Below are positions 28,002 through 36,989 of a stretch of 47,632 nucleotides of DNA, piece after piece. The DNA is from Gammaproteobacteria bacterium (GTDB taxonomy: Bacteria > Pseudomonadota > Gammaproteobacteria > Steroidobacterales > Steroidobacteraceae): positions 31,477 through 79,108 of the forward strand of contig PLAH01000122.1 of NCBI GenBank assembly GCA_003134045.1. Direction: 5' to 3'. Made by a program: the position numbers and the translations under genes. How positions within the stretch are numbered: position 1 is the first letter of the stretch; each line of letters starts with the position of its first letter. The notes under the pieces are model-generated. The model did not search any database. It was given only the letters and a program-made list of their open reading frames with translations, and was not told the DNA's origin.

Positions 28002-28069
28002 ACAAGCTAGCCTGTTTCAAGACGCGCATTGTATGCGGACGCCCACCCCGGCACGCTAGAATTCGCGCC

Positions 28070-29100
28070 ATGAACCGATTCGTCGCCGCCTCCTCGATGG
28101 TATTGGCGCTGTGCTGCGCCCTGTTTTGCCTCGATGTATCGGCCGCTGCGCCGGCGCGCGGCGCGCCAATCGAGCTCGATTCCCTCTATGGCGCGATCTG
28201 GCAGCGCTGGCTGCGCGAGGATCCCACCCTGGCGACCAGTGTGGGCGACACCCGCTACAACGACCGTTGGCCGGATCTGTCGCCGACCGCCATCGATGCG
28301 GCCGTCGCCGCGGATCGCGCCGCCTTGGGAATGCTGACCGCCATCGATGCGGCCGGATTGGCAGCGCCCGACCGGCGCCGGCCGGGCGGCGATCGCCTCC
28401 ACCGTGCTGCCGGCGTTCGCACGCTTCACGAAATTTTTCAACGACCGGTATCTGCCGGCGTGCCGCACCAGCATCGGCATCTCGGACACGCCGCAGGGTC
28501 CGGCATTCTACCGTGAGCTGATCGCCTACCACACCACGACCCCGCTGACCGCCGAGCAAATTCACGCCATCGGTCTCGCCGAGGTGAAACGCATCCGCGG
28601 CGAGATGGACGAGGTCATCTCGAGCGTGGGTTTCACAGGGGATTTCCAGGCATTTTCGCGCTACCTGCGCACCGATCCGAAGTTCTTCTACACCGACCCG
28701 AACGACTTGCTGCATGGCTACATGGTCATCGCCAAGAGCATCGATCCGAACCTCGTGGCGCTGTTCGGTAAATTGCCGCGCACGCCTTTTGGAGTTCGTC
28801 CGGTCCCTGACACGAGCGCACCGAACACCACCACCGCGTATTACCAACCTCTGTCCAGCGACGGCACGCGCCCCGGCTACTACTACGTCAATTTATACAA
28901 GCCCGAGGCTCGCCCGAAATGGGAAATGGAAGTGCTGACGACTCATGAGTCCATGCCGGGCCACCATCTGCAGACCGCGCTGCAATTCGAGAACGCCGCC
29001 GGCGTGTCGATGATTCGGCGCATGAGCACTTTCACCGCCTATGTCGGTGCTGGACCGCACGGTGCGGGAGTGGATCGCCGCGAAATCGGTAAATCCGTAG
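28070..29100 (+). pseudogene. DUF885 family (M32-like HExxxGH) peptidase, broken by two internal deletions
   Basis: Frame 1 (28070-about 28375) encodes a signal peptide and WQRWLREDPTLATSVGDTRY, the normal N-terminus of DUF885 proteins. At APDR it jumps to a second frame (GRAAIASTVLPAFARF, the region just before EYLPACR-type blocks), having lost roughly 150 residues expected in between. The second frame keeps HHTTTPLTAEQIHAIGLAEV, YYVNLY and the zinc motif HESMPGHHLQ, then at FTAYV (about 29043) changes to a third frame encoding VLDRTVREWIAAKSVNP and a stop, which looks like the family's C-terminus. The segment with the downstream Glu ligand is missing. DUF885 enzymes are usually 550-600 residues. 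Confidence 0.8.
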
Positions 29101-29137
29101 GGCATCCCGTGGGGTACGTACCCCCGTAGGCCCACCC

Positions 29138-29485
29138 CTAGCCGCCGGATTTCTTTGCCTGCCAGCCTTGCTTGACCAGCTCACCCACGATCACGTCGCG
29201 GTGATCGCCCTGAATCTCGATCACGCCCTCGCGCACCGTGCCGCCCGAGCCGCAGCGCTTCTTCAATCGAGTGGCGAGCGCCTCGATGTCGGCCGGCGAC
29301 AGAGGCAGGCCGGTCACCGTGGTGACGCCTTTGCCGGCTCGGCCTTTGACCTCCCGGCCCACCCGGATGGCGCCCGGTTTTGCGGCGCCCGGCGCCCCCT
29401 TGGGACAGACGCACTCGCGCACCGGGCGGCGACAATTGGGACATAGGCTGCCAAGCCCGGTGGAATACACGATTCGCGCTGCCAT
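29138..29485 (-). CDS. yciH: SUI1/eIF1-family translation factor YciH
   Basis: 115-residue homologue of eukaryotic eIF1, a ribosome-binding protein that in E. coli affects start-codon choice in some assays. SUI1 core: TTVTGLPLSPADIEALATRL and KKRCGSGGTVREGVIEIQGDH with VGELVKQGW. A four-cysteine N-terminal knuckle (CPNCRRPVRECVC) may bind zinc. It is convergent with the broken DUF885 gene and divergent from ispG. Confidence 0.93.
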   Translation of the reverse strand: MAARIVYSTGLGSLCPNCRRPVRECVCPKGAPGAAKPGAIRVGREVKGRAGKGVTTVTGLPLSPADIEALATRLKKRCGSGGTVREGVIEIQGDHRDVIVGELVKQGWQAKKSGG

Positions 29486-29570
29486 GGCCCCATTATGCCA
29501 ATTTGGCGCCCCGCCGGGGCCATTGAGGTCCGCGCTGTGACACCGCTGGCGGGCAGGTTAGAATGGCTGC

Positions 29571-30842
29571 ATGAATCCACGTAGAAAGTCTCTCAGCGTC
29601 AAGGTAGGCAACATCACGATCGGCGGCGCAGCGCCCATCGTGGTGCAGTCCATGACCAATACCGATACGGCCGACATCGAAGGCACGGTCGCGCAGATCA
29701 AAGCGCTGGCGCGCGCCGGCTCGGAGCTGGTCCGCGTCACCGTCAACAACGACGAGTCCGCGGCCGCGGTACCGTACATCCGCGAGCGCCTGGACCGTCA
29801 GGGCATTCGCACGCCCATCGTCGGCGACTTCCATTTCAACGGCCACAAGCTGCTCAAGGAACACCCCGCCTGCGCCCAGGCCCTGGGCAAGCTGCGCATC
29901 AATCCCGGCAACGTCGGCCGCGGCAGCAAGCGCGATCCGCAGTTCGCGGAAATGATCGAGACCGCCTGCAAATACGGCAAGCCGGTGCGCATCGGCGTGA
30001 ACTGGGGCAGCCTGGATTCGGATTTGTTGACGCGCATGATGGACGCCAACTCGAAGCTCGACGAGCCGTTGCCGGCGATCGAGGTCATGCGCGAGGCCAT
30101 CGTCGTCTCGGCGCTCGCCAGCGCCGAGCGGGCGGTCGAACTCGGTCTCGGCGCCGATAAGATCGTGATCAGCGCCAAGGTCAGCGGCGTCCAGGATCTG
30201 ATCGCCGTGTATTCGAATCTCGCCGCGCGCTGCGCCTACCCGCTGCATCTCGGGCTCACCGAGGCGGGGATGGGCAGCAAGGGCATCGTCGCGTCCACCG
30301 CGGCGATGGGTGTCCTGCTGCAACAGGGCATCGGCGACACGATCCGCGTATCCCTGACGCCCGAGCCCAACGGCGATCGCACCCAGGAAGTCATCGTCGC
30401 TCAGGAAATCCTGCAAACCATGGGGCTGCGCGCATTCACGCCGATGGTCATCGCCTGCCCCGGCTGCGGGCGCACCACCAGCACGTATTTTCAGGAGCTG
30501 GCGCAGAAGATCCAGAGCCACATCCGCCACCGCATGCCCGAATGGCGCAAGCAGCGCACAGGCGTCGAAGACATGACCGTCGCCGTCATGGGCTGCGTGG
30601 TCAATGGCCCGGGCGAGAGCAAGCACGCCAACATCGGTATCAGTCTTCCCGGCACGGGCGAGCATCCCGTCGCCCCCGTGTACGAGGACGGTGAGAAGAC
30701 GGTGACCCTCAAAGGCGGACGGATCGCCGAGGAGTTTCAGGACTTGGTCGAGCGCTACATCGAACGCACCTACGCGCCGATAGCCACTGCCGCAACCGCC
30801 GCGGGCGCCACGGCCGGCGCGCCCGAGACCGTCGCCCCGTGA
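29571..30842 (+). CDS. ispG: 4-hydroxy-3-methylbut-2-enyl-diphosphate synthase (flavodoxin)
   Basis: Iron-sulfur enzyme of the MEP isoprenoid pathway. 423 residues, slightly long because of an Ala/Thr-rich C-terminus. The N-terminal TIM-barrel part carries [17 protein letters not shown] and [17 protein letters not shown] blocks; the 4Fe-4S ligands are in [11 protein letters not shown] and [12 protein letters not shown]. Cytosolic. Its stop overlaps phhB by 4 bp (GTGA). Confidence 0.97.
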   Translation: MNPRRKSLSVKVGNITIGGAAPIVVQSMTNTDTADIEGTVAQIKALARAGSELVRVTVNNDESAAAVPYIRERLDRQGIRTPIVGDFHFNGHKLLKEHPACAQALGKLRINPGNVGRGSKRDPQFAEMIETACKYGKPVRIGVNWGSLDSDLLTRMMDANSKLDEPLPAIEVMREAIVVSALASAERAVELGLGADKIVISAKVSGVQDLIAVYSNLAARCAYPLHLGLTEAGMGSKGIVASTAAMGVLLQQGIGDTIRVSLTPEPNGDRTQEVIVAQEILQTMGLRAFTPMVIACPGCGRTTSTYFQELAQKIQSHIRHRMPEWRKQRTGVEDMTVAVMGCVVNGPGESKHANIGISLPGTGEHPVAPVYEDGEKTVTLKGGRIAEEFQDLVERYIERTYAPIATAATAAGATAGAPETVAP

Positions 30843-31168
30843 CGGACTTGTCCGCCAAGAAGTGCGTGCCCTGCGAGGGAGGAGTGCCCTCGCTGAGCGT
30901 GGCCGAGGCCACGGCGCTGCGCGGCCAGCTGCACGCGAACTGGAAGGTCGCCGCGGATGCCAAGAGCTTGCTGCGCGAGTTCAGATTCAAGGATTTCTAC
31001 CGCACCATGAGCTTCGTCAATGCGGTGGCGTACATCGCCAACATCGAAGATCATCACCCGGACCTGCAAGTCGGCTATGACTATTGCAACGTCACGTTCG
31101 CCACCCACTCGATCGGCGGGCTCTCGCAGAACGATTTCATCTGCGCCGCGAAAGTCGATCTGCTTTGA
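30839..31168 (+). CDS. phhB: Pterin-4-alpha-carbinolamine dehydratase
   Basis: Dehydrates 4a-hydroxytetrahydrobiopterin so that the pterin cofactor of aromatic hydroxylases can be reduced again; DCoH fold. 109 residues. The start is GTG, overlapping the ispG stop. Signatures: the [21 protein letters not shown] helix and the [16 protein letters not shown] active site with its histidines. No phenylalanine hydroxylase gene is in the window. Its 3' end overlaps the convergent ubiI gene by 32 bp. Confidence 0.95.
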   Translation: MTDLSAKKCVPCEGGVPSLSVAEATALRGQLHANWKVAADAKSLLREFRFKDFYRTMSFVNAVAYIANIEDHHPDLQVGYDYCNVTFATHSIGGLSQNDFICAAKVDLL

Positions 31169-32402
31169 GCCCCGAAGCGCCCGCTTCACCTCGTAGAAAC
31201 CCCGGCAAATCGCCGGTCAGTCCCAGCGCGCGCTCCGCCAGCTGCCGCTTGATGAACGGCACCCGGTCGACGAGACCGAGACCGGCCATGCGCATGCGCA
31301 GCGGATCGTCCCCCGAGAAAAGCCGCTCGAGACCATCGAGGGCAGCCGCCGCCAGCAGGTTCTCGCTGCGGCGGCTGCGCTCATAGCGCCGCAGCAGCTT
31401 ATGCTCGCCGAAGAACCCCGCGGCGCCGCCTTCGCTCAAGACCTCCGTGAGCGCGGCGCAGTCGAGCAACCCCAAGTTCAGTCCCTGCCCCGCCAGAGGA
31501 TGAACGGCGTGCGCGGCATCGCCCAGCAGGACGGCGCGCGGCCCGACGTAGTCCAAGGCGTATTGCAGCTTGAGAGGAAAACTCGCCACCGGCGTGGTCA
31601 ATTCGCAGCATCCCAAGACTTCCCCGCTGGCCGACGTGAGTGCCGCGCCGAACGCCGCGGCATCGAGCGCGCGCAAGCGCGCTGCCTCCGCGCGCGCCAT
31701 GCTCCACACGATCGAGGAGCGGCCGTCCGGCAACGGCAGGAAGGCCAGCGGACCGGTCGGCAGGAATCGCTGCCACGCCGTGCGCTCATGGGGCCTCGCC
31801 GTGCGCACGTGCGCCACCAGCGCATCTTGATGATAGGCGTGCCCGGCGGTCTCGAACCGCAGCAGCTCGCGCGTGCGCGACGCCGTGCCGTCGGCGGCGA
31901 TCAGCAGCTGGCTGCCCAGCTCGCGGCCGTCGCCCAGACTCACACGCACCCCTGACTCGCCGACCGCCACACCCGCGACGGCGGCCTCGATGCAAACCAC
32001 GCCGGCCGCGACCGCCGCCCGCAGAGTCTGGTGCTGCAACGCGCGTCCCTCGACGATGAAGCCGAGATTCGGCTCGCCGAGTTCGGCGCAATCGAAGCCG
32101 AGCGATCCGCGCCCGCGCGGCTCGCCGCGAGCGTCCCATACGCGCATGCGCTCGTAGGCGGCCATTTTGTCGGACGGCAGGTTGGCCCACGCGCCGCTGA
32201 CTTTGAGCAACCGCTGCGAGGCGCGGCTCAACGCGAACACCCGCAGATCCCATTCGCTCTCCGGCATCGGATAGGCGGGCGCGAATCTCTCGGCGACGAT
32301 CGCCACTCGACCGGGTGCGGCCAGCTTGCGGGCCACCAACAGGCTCGCCATGGTCGCACCGACCACACCCGCGCCGACGATCAGAACGTCGAAGTCCCTC
32401 AT
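31137..32402 (-). CDS. ubiI: Ubiquinone hydroxylase, UbiI/UbiF-type FAD monooxygenase
   Basis: 421-residue flavoprotein hydroxylase of ubiquinone biosynthesis. Rossmann FAD site VLIVGAGVVGATMAS, the DG-type motif in LIAADGTASRTRELL, and GDAAHAVHPLAGQGLNLGLLD. Placed directly after ubiH as in the E. coli visC (ubiI) position, so C5 hydroxylation is the best guess; UbiF (C6) cannot be separated by eye, but C6 is expected from the coq7 gene here. The ATG at 32402 overlaps ubiH as ATGA; the upstream frame is a shadow of ubiH. Confidence 0.88.
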   Translation of the reverse strand: MRDFDVLIVGAGVVGATMASLLVARKLAAPGRVAIVAERFAPAYPMPESEWDLRVFALSRASQRLLKVSGAWANLPSDKMAAYERMRVWDARGEPRGRGSLGFDCAELGEPNLGFIVEGRALQHQTLRAAVAAGVVCIEAAVAGVAVGESGVRVSLGDGRELGSQLLIAADGTASRTRELLRFETAGHAYHQDALVAHVRTARPHERTAWQRFLPTGPLAFLPLPDGRSSIVWSMARAEAARLRALDAAAFGAALTSASGEVLGCCELTTPVASFPLKLQYALDYVGPRAVLLGDAAHAVHPLAGQGLNLGLLDCAALTEVLSEGGAAGFFGEHKLLRRYERSRRSENLLAAAALDGLERLFSGDDPLRMRMAGLGLVDRVPFIKRQLAERALGLTGDLPGFLRGEAGASGLKADRLSRRR

Positions 32403-33628
32403 CGCAGTGCGACGCCGCGCGCCAGTTTGGGCACCCTGCCGGCCGCCCCCGTGCTCAAGCGAGACAGAGCGGTCTTCGCGGGCGGCAGCAGATCGAACGC
32501 CAGCAACCCGAGGTTTCGCAGGCGCTGCACGGCGCCCAATGGGTTCGAAAAAGTCCGCACCAATCCATCGGTGAAGCCGATGATGCCGCGCCGGTCCGCC
32601 GCGCGCCACGCATCGTACTCGGCGAGCAGCCGCGGATCGCCGTCATCGGTGCGGCCCGCCGCGCGATGCTCGGCGATGAGTTCCGCGAGACTCGCGACAT
32701 CGCGCAGGCCCAGATTGAAACCCATGCCGGCAACCGGATGCAGACCTTGCGCCGCGTTGCCCACGATGACGCAGCGGCCGGCGCTGGTGCGGCGGGCCTG
32801 CGACAGCGCCAACGGATACGGTACGCGCCTGCCTACTTTGAGGAAACGACCCAAGCGAAAGCCGAAGCGACGCTGCACCTCGGCGAGGAATTCGCCGTCG
32901 GACCACGCGAGCGCCGCTTCCGCCATGTCAGGCTTCAGCGTCAGAACCAGCGTGCACCGGCCATCGGCGAGCGGCAACAGCGCCAGCGGACCCGTCTCCG
33001 TGAACCGCTCGTAAGCGACGTAGTCATGGAAGCGCTGCGGCAGAACGGTGGTGACGACGGCGGTCTGTCCGTAGTCGCGGACCTGCGCGTCGACGCCGAA
33101 CGCGCTGCGCACGGCCGACTGCACGCCGTCCGCCGCCACCACCAGCCGCGCCCGGATGGCGACGGACTCAGCGGGCGCCTGCGAGACCTGCAGCTCGACC
33201 GCCGCCTCGGCGGCGTCGACGCGCACGACCTCCGCCGGGCAGAACACGCGGACGTTCGGGTCGGCCGCGAGCAGCGGCCACAAAGCCGCGCCCAGCGCGC
33301 GATTGGGCACGACGAATCCCATGGCGGCGAGTCCTTGTTCGGCCGCATCGACGCGTGCGAAACCGAAATGTCCTCGGTCCGAGACGTGAATCTTGGCGAT
33401 GGGCGTGGCCGCCGACGACACGCTGGGCCAAACACCCAAAGTCTCGAGTATGCGGCGGCTGCCGTTGGACAACGCCGTCGTGCGCTCGTCGAAACTCGGC
33501 TGCAACGCCGAATCGTGGGGGATGGCTTCGATCAACGCGATGCGCGCGCCGAGACCGCCGAGCGCGACGCCGAGGCTCGCGCCCACCATGCCGCCGCCCA
33601 CGATCGCGATGTCGAACACCTCGCTCAC
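32399..33628 (-). CDS. ubiH: 2-octaprenyl-6-methoxyphenol hydroxylase UbiH
   Basis: FAD monooxygenase for the C1 hydroxylation of ubiquinone. 409 residues: IAIVGGGMVGASLGVAL at the N-terminus, LVVAADGVQSAVRSAFG in the middle, and VGNAAQGLHPVAGMGFNLGLRD, with Asn where many relatives have Asp. The GTG at 33628 overlaps the pepP stop (GTGA). Together with pepP and ubiI it is a four-gene run with ygfB, translated with 4-bp overlaps. Confidence 0.92.
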   Translation of the reverse strand: MSEVFDIAIVGGGMVGASLGVALGGLGARIALIEAIPHDSALQPSFDERTTALSNGSRRILETLGVWPSVSSAATPIAKIHVSDRGHFGFARVDAAEQGLAAMGFVVPNRALGAALWPLLAADPNVRVFCPAEVVRVDAAEAAVELQVSQAPAESVAIRARLVVAADGVQSAVRSAFGVDAQVRDYGQTAVVTTVLPQRFHDYVAYERFTETGPLALLPLADGRCTLVLTLKPDMAEAALAWSDGEFLAEVQRRFGFRLGRFLKVGRRVPYPLALSQARRTSAGRCVIVGNAAQGLHPVAGMGFNLGLRDVASLAELIAEHRAAGRTDDGDPRLLAEYDAWRAADRRGIIGFTDGLVRTFSNPLGAVQRLRNLGLLAFDLLPPAKTALSRLSTGAAGRVPKLARGVALR

Positions 33629-34929
33629 GCGGCCGACACCAGCCGTTCGATCGCCTCCGGCGTCTTCTCGAGCGAACCGCTCAGCACGTCGGCGGCACCG
33701 CTCGTCACCAGCACGTCGTCCTCGATCCGAATGCCGATGTTCCAGAATTCCTTGGACACGCGCGGCGACGGCCGGATGTAGATCCCCGGCTCGACGGTCA
33801 ACGCCATCCCCGGCTCGAGCACCCGCCACTCGCCGCCCACCTTGTAGTCGCCGACGTCGTGCACGTCGATGCCCAGCCAATGGCCGGTACGGTGGCCGAA
33901 ATACGGCGCGTAGGCCTTTTCCTTGATGAGGCGCGCCAAGGTCCCCTTCAGCAGCCCCAGTTTCACCAGCCCTTGAGTAATCGTACGCACCGCCGCTTCG
34001 TGCGGCTGATTCCAGTGATTTCCGGCGCGCACCTTCTCGATGGCCGCCGCCTGCGCGTCGAGCACCACCTCGTAAACCGCGCGCTGCGCCGCGGTGAAGC
34101 GCCCGCTGACGGGAAACGTCCGGGTGATGTCCGAGGCGTAATAGTCGAGTTCGCACCCCGCGTCCAGCAGCAACAAGTCGCCATCGCATAGGCGCCGATC
34201 GTTGTCGCGATAATGCATCACGCACGCATTGGCGCCCCCGCCGACGATGGGCGTATACGACATATCGGCGTTGTGCGACCGAAACTCGTGCAGCACTTCG
34301 GCCATGACCTCGTATTCCATGCGGCCCGGACGCGCGAACTTCATCGCGCGCCGGTGCGCGCCCACCGCGATCTGCGCCGCCCGGCGCAAATTCGCCTGCT
34401 CGGCGCGGCTCTTGTACAAGCGCATGTCGTCCAGCACGTGATTCAGCGCGACGAACTCCCGGGTGCGCGACGAGCGCGGCCCCGCACCGGCCTGCAGGCC
34501 GTTCAGCCACGCCGTGACGTGGGCATCGAAGTCGTCGTGCGCGCCCATGGCGTAGAAGATCCGCGCCCGCTGCTCGATCAGCCCCGGCAAGATCTCGTCG
34601 ATGTCCTCGATGGGAAACGCATCGTCCGCGCCGTAGCGCTCGATCGCGCCCTCGGTACCGGCCCGCGGACCGTCCCACGACTCGCGCAGAGGGTCGCGCT
34701 CGCGGACGAACAACAGGTACTCGGCGTGGATCCTTCCCGGCACCAGAACCGCGACGGCTTCCGGCTCGGGAAAGCCGGTCAAATAGTGGAAATGGCTGTC
34801 CTGCCTGTAGGCGTACTCGATGTCGCCATTGCGGTGACGCACCGGCGCCGCCGGAAGAATCGCGATCGCATCCTTGCCGATCATGCGCATGAACTGCCGG
34901 CGGCGGCGCGCGAACTCCTTGCTATCCAT
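33625..34929 (-). CDS. pepP: Xaa-Pro aminopeptidase
   Basis: Removes N-terminal residues that precede proline; cytosolic Mn enzyme. 434 residues: N-terminal domain (MDSKEFARRRRQFM, HFHYLTGFPEPEAV), then the M24 catalytic domain with LLLDAGCELDYYASDITRTFP (two Asp), the GHWLGIDVHD His, MALTVEPGIYI (Glu) and GIRIEDDVLVT (Glu). The ATG at 34929 gives the family length; the longer frame covers ygfB out of frame. In the E. coli order ygfB-pepP-ubiH-ubiI. Confidence 0.96.
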   Translation of the reverse strand: MDSKEFARRRRQFMRMIGKDAIAILPAAPVRHRNGDIEYAYRQDSHFHYLTGFPEPEAVAVLVPGRIHAEYLLFVRERDPLRESWDGPRAGTEGAIERYGADDAFPIEDIDEILPGLIEQRARIFYAMGAHDDFDAHVTAWLNGLQAGAGPRSSRTREFVALNHVLDDMRLYKSRAEQANLRRAAQIAVGAHRRAMKFARPGRMEYEVMAEVLHEFRSHNADMSYTPIVGGGANACVMHYRDNDRRLCDGDLLLLDAGCELDYYASDITRTFPVSGRFTAAQRAVYEVVLDAQAAAIEKVRAGNHWNQPHEAAVRTITQGLVKLGLLKGTLARLIKEKAYAPYFGHRTGHWLGIDVHDVGDYKVGGEWRVLEPGMALTVEPGIYIRPSPRVSKEFWNIGIRIEDDVLVTSGAADVLSGSLEKTPEAIERLVSAA

Positions 34930-34937
34930 GGTTGCGC

Positions 34938-35504
34938 TCAGTGCAGCCGCTGCTGAGCGGTCGGGTAAACCTGCCTGCGTAAGGGGAGCAATTCCTCGAA
35001 CACCACCTGCGCCGCAACGCGGATGAACTCCACGAGTTCGGCATACGCCTGTTCGTTGGCCTCGTCGGCGTCCGCATCGTCGCCCGTGGCCCGCGAAATC
35101 TCCGTGAAATCCCTGACGATTTCGCCCACCTCGCCGTTGAGCCCCTCGAGATCCGAGATCTGGCCGGTGCCGAGACCATAGAGAAAACCGGTGCACCACA
35201 ACGCCAACGCATTGGCCCGCCCATTGAGCGGCTGCTCATCGTCGGGCAACAAGGGTTCGAATTCCATTCCCTGCTCGCCGAAGGAGGTGGACGTGGCCGT
35301 GAACACCCTTTCGATCATCGCGGCGGACTCGTCGGACAGGGATGTGCCGTCGGGAAGGATTTCGTTGATCCAATCCTGCACTTTATACGGCGCCATGGAA
35401 CACAACGCGCCGCACAACGACCCATGGGCCTCGGCGGCATCGGCCATGCTGCCGGCCGCCGCCAGTACATCCTCGAAATCGCTGAATCGAATTTCCGACA
35501 TCAT
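34938..35504 (-). CDS. ygfB: UPF0149 family protein YgfB
   Basis: 188-residue all-helical protein of the YgfB/YecA family, with the SEIRFSDFEDVLAAAG start and EAHGSLCGALCSMAPYKVQDW core. In Pseudomonas, YgfB has been linked to regulation of beta-lactamase; its molecular role is little known. The ATG at 35504 or 35501 fits; the frame continues to 35525. It is divergent from the zapA operon, and 8 bp before pepP. Confidence 0.9.
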   Translation of the reverse strand: MMSEIRFSDFEDVLAAAGSMADAAEAHGSLCGALCSMAPYKVQDWINEILPDGTSLSDESAAMIERVFTATSTSFGEQGMEFEPLLPDDEQPLNGRANALALWCTGFLYGLGTGQISDLEGLNGEVGEIVRDFTEISRATGDDADADEANEQAYAELVEFIRVAAQVVFEELLPLRRQVYPTAQQRLH

Positions 35505-35601
35505 AGGCTGCGAATAATACCGCACGACCGCTCACGGTCGATGACGTATCGGCAACTGCTTGATTTTCGTAGCTACCGGTCCGGACAATGTCGCATCGCC
35601 T

Positions 35602-35630
35602 TTGCATTGCGCCAGGCAGCGCTCTATATT
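35602..35630 (+). promoter_or_regulatory. Candidate promoter for the zapA operon, possibly leaderless
   Basis: TTGCAT (35602-35607), 17 bp, TATATT (35625-35630). The -10 is a 5/6 match, the -35 weak. The next gene starts at 35637, six bases after the -10 box, so the transcript might start at or next to the ATG, and no ribosome site is seen. Confidence 0.4.
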
Positions 35631-35636
35631 GGCGAT

Positions 35637-35867
35637 ATGAACGAGAACACGCCGAAATCCGCGGTTGAACTTGAACTTCGGCGCTTGGAAAAGCGCCTCG
35701 AAGACCTCATTGTGACGGTGAGCCAGATCAAGGAGGAAAACCGGGCACTGCGCCAGCGTCAGGAAACGCTGACGTCCGAACGCGCCAGCCTGCTGCAGAA
35801 GAACGAGCAGGTGCGTGCCAGGGTGGAGGCCATGATCGGGCGGCTGAAATCCATGGAACAGGCATGA
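35637..35867 (+). CDS. TIGR02449-type coiled-coil protein, zapA-linked
   Basis: 76-residue protein, almost entirely a coiled coil (ELELRRLEKRLEDLIVTVSQ, then KEENRALRQRQETLTSERASLLQKNEQVRARVEAM). It matches the small TIGR02449 family found before zapA in gammaproteobacteria and resembles ZapB in size and shape, so a role near the FtsZ ring is likely but unproven. Its TGA overlaps the zapA ATG (ATGA). Confidence 0.85.
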   Translation: MNENTPKSAVELELRRLEKRLEDLIVTVSQIKEENRALRQRQETLTSERASLLQKNEQVRARVEAMIGRLKSMEQA

Positions 35868-36178
35868 GCGAGACCCAAGCGAGAGTCAGCGTGCGGATAC
35901 TCGAGAAGGAGTACCACATCACCTGCCCGCTCGAAGAACGCTCGGATCTGCTCGACTCGGCGGAGTTCTTGAACTCCAAAATGCGCGAGATTCGCGACGG
36001 TGGAAAAGTCGTCGGCCTGGATCGGATCGCGGTGATCGCGGCGCTCAACATGGCGAATGAATTGCTGCGCTTCCGCAACCGTGACAGCAATCTCGAATCC
36101 GATGTCGGCGGGCGCTTGCGTATCCTACGCGAGCGCGTAGAGTCGGCCTTGGAGAAGGGACAACAGCTCGAGCTGTAG
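35864..36178 (+). CDS. zapA: Cell division protein ZapA
   Basis: 104-residue FtsZ-ring stabiliser that bundles FtsZ filaments; cytosolic. N-terminal VSVRILEKEYHITCPLEERSDLL then a coiled-coil dimerisation helix that includes DRIAVIAALNMANELL. Coupled to the preceding coiled-coil gene by a 4-bp overlap. 6S RNA follows 22 bp downstream, as in E. coli. Confidence 0.94.
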   Translation: MSETQARVSVRILEKEYHITCPLEERSDLLDSAEFLNSKMREIRDGGKVVGLDRIAVIAALNMANELLRFRNRDSNLESDVGGRLRILRERVESALEKGQQLEL

Positions 36179-36200
36179 GCCCTTCCGGTTGGTTTAACTT

Positions 36201-36391
36201 TGGCGCTGCCTGCGGTGTTCGATGCGGATCGGATTACCTCCTGACCCTAATTTGTAAACCCCAGGGGCCTTTGCTTGCTGGCAACATTGTGCAGGTCCGT
36301 CTCGAACGGAAAGCCTTAATTGCCGCAGTTAGCCCCACCTGTTGCTCAGGTCGGGAGCATCGGTTCAAAACGGCATTTGCGGGTAGCGCCA
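36201..36391 (+). ncRNA. ssrS: 6S RNA
   Basis: Regulator of RNA polymerase holoenzyme that mimics an open promoter. Location between zapA and ygfA is the conserved gammaproteobacterial site. The terminal stem is TGGCGCT (36201-36207) with AGCGCCA (36385-36391), extended by CCTGC with GCGGG; inside, GTCCGTCTCGAACGG and GCCTTAATTGCCGCAGT correspond to the conserved GGTCCGTCCGAG...GCCTTAAAACTGCG part of the E. coli RNA. About 191 nt by the closing stem (E. coli 184). The ends are estimates. Confidence 0.88.
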
Positions 36392-36401
36392 TCTCCTCTT
36401 T

Positions 36402-36989
36402 GTGAAAGCGAATCTCCGTAAAAAACTGCGCACCGCAAGGCGCGCGCTGCGCGCCGCGGACCACGCCCTGCGCTCCAACCTCGCCGCCTCCGCCGTCACC
36501 GGCATGCCGGCCTTCAGAAGCGGCGCGCGCGTCGCCATTTACCTGCCCTTCGATCGGGAGGTGAACACCGCGGCGCTGTTGGTCGCCGCCCGCCGCCGCG
36601 GCGTGCGCATCTATGTCCCTGTGGTGAGCGATGTGCGCCACCGCCGCTTGAGGTTCTATCCGCTGTCGGGCAAGACCCGTCGCGGCGTGTTCGGAATCTC
36701 CGTCCCCCATCGCAACGGCACACCCGCCTCTGCGCGTTGGTTCGACCTCATCGTCGTACCGCTGGTGGGAGTCGATGCCGCCGGCCGCCGCTTAGGCATG
36801 GGCGGCGGATTCTACGATCGGGCGCTCGCCTTCCGCCGTGAGCGGCGCCATTGGAGGGGCCCGCGCTTGGTGGGACTCGGCTTCGACTGCCAACGAGCCG
36901 ACTCCGTCCATGCCGATCCTTGGGACGTGCGCCTCGATGCGCTGGCCACCGAATCCGGTCTGCAAACATTTCCATCGAGCATGCAATGA
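36402..36989 (+). CDS. ygfA: 5-formyltetrahydrofolate cyclo-ligase
   Basis: Converts 5-formyl-tetrahydrofolate to methenyl-tetrahydrofolate with ATP; also part of E. coli persister physiology. 195 residues; the start is GTG at 36402. Motifs: KLRTARRALRAAD, YLPFDREVNT, and the nucleotide-binding VPLVGVDAAGRRLGMGGGFYDRAL. It lies 10 nt after 6S RNA, whose processing from a joint transcript is known in E. coli. Its TGA overlaps the EVE gene as ATGA. Confidence 0.95.
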   Translation: MKANLRKKLRTARRALRAADHALRSNLAASAVTGMPAFRSGARVAIYLPFDREVNTAALLVAARRRGVRIYVPVVSDVRHRRLRFYPLSGKTRRGVFGISVPHRNGTPASARWFDLIVVPLVGVDAAGRRLGMGGGFYDRALAFRRERRHWRGPRLVGLGFDCQRADSVHADPWDVRLDALATESGLQTFPSSMQ

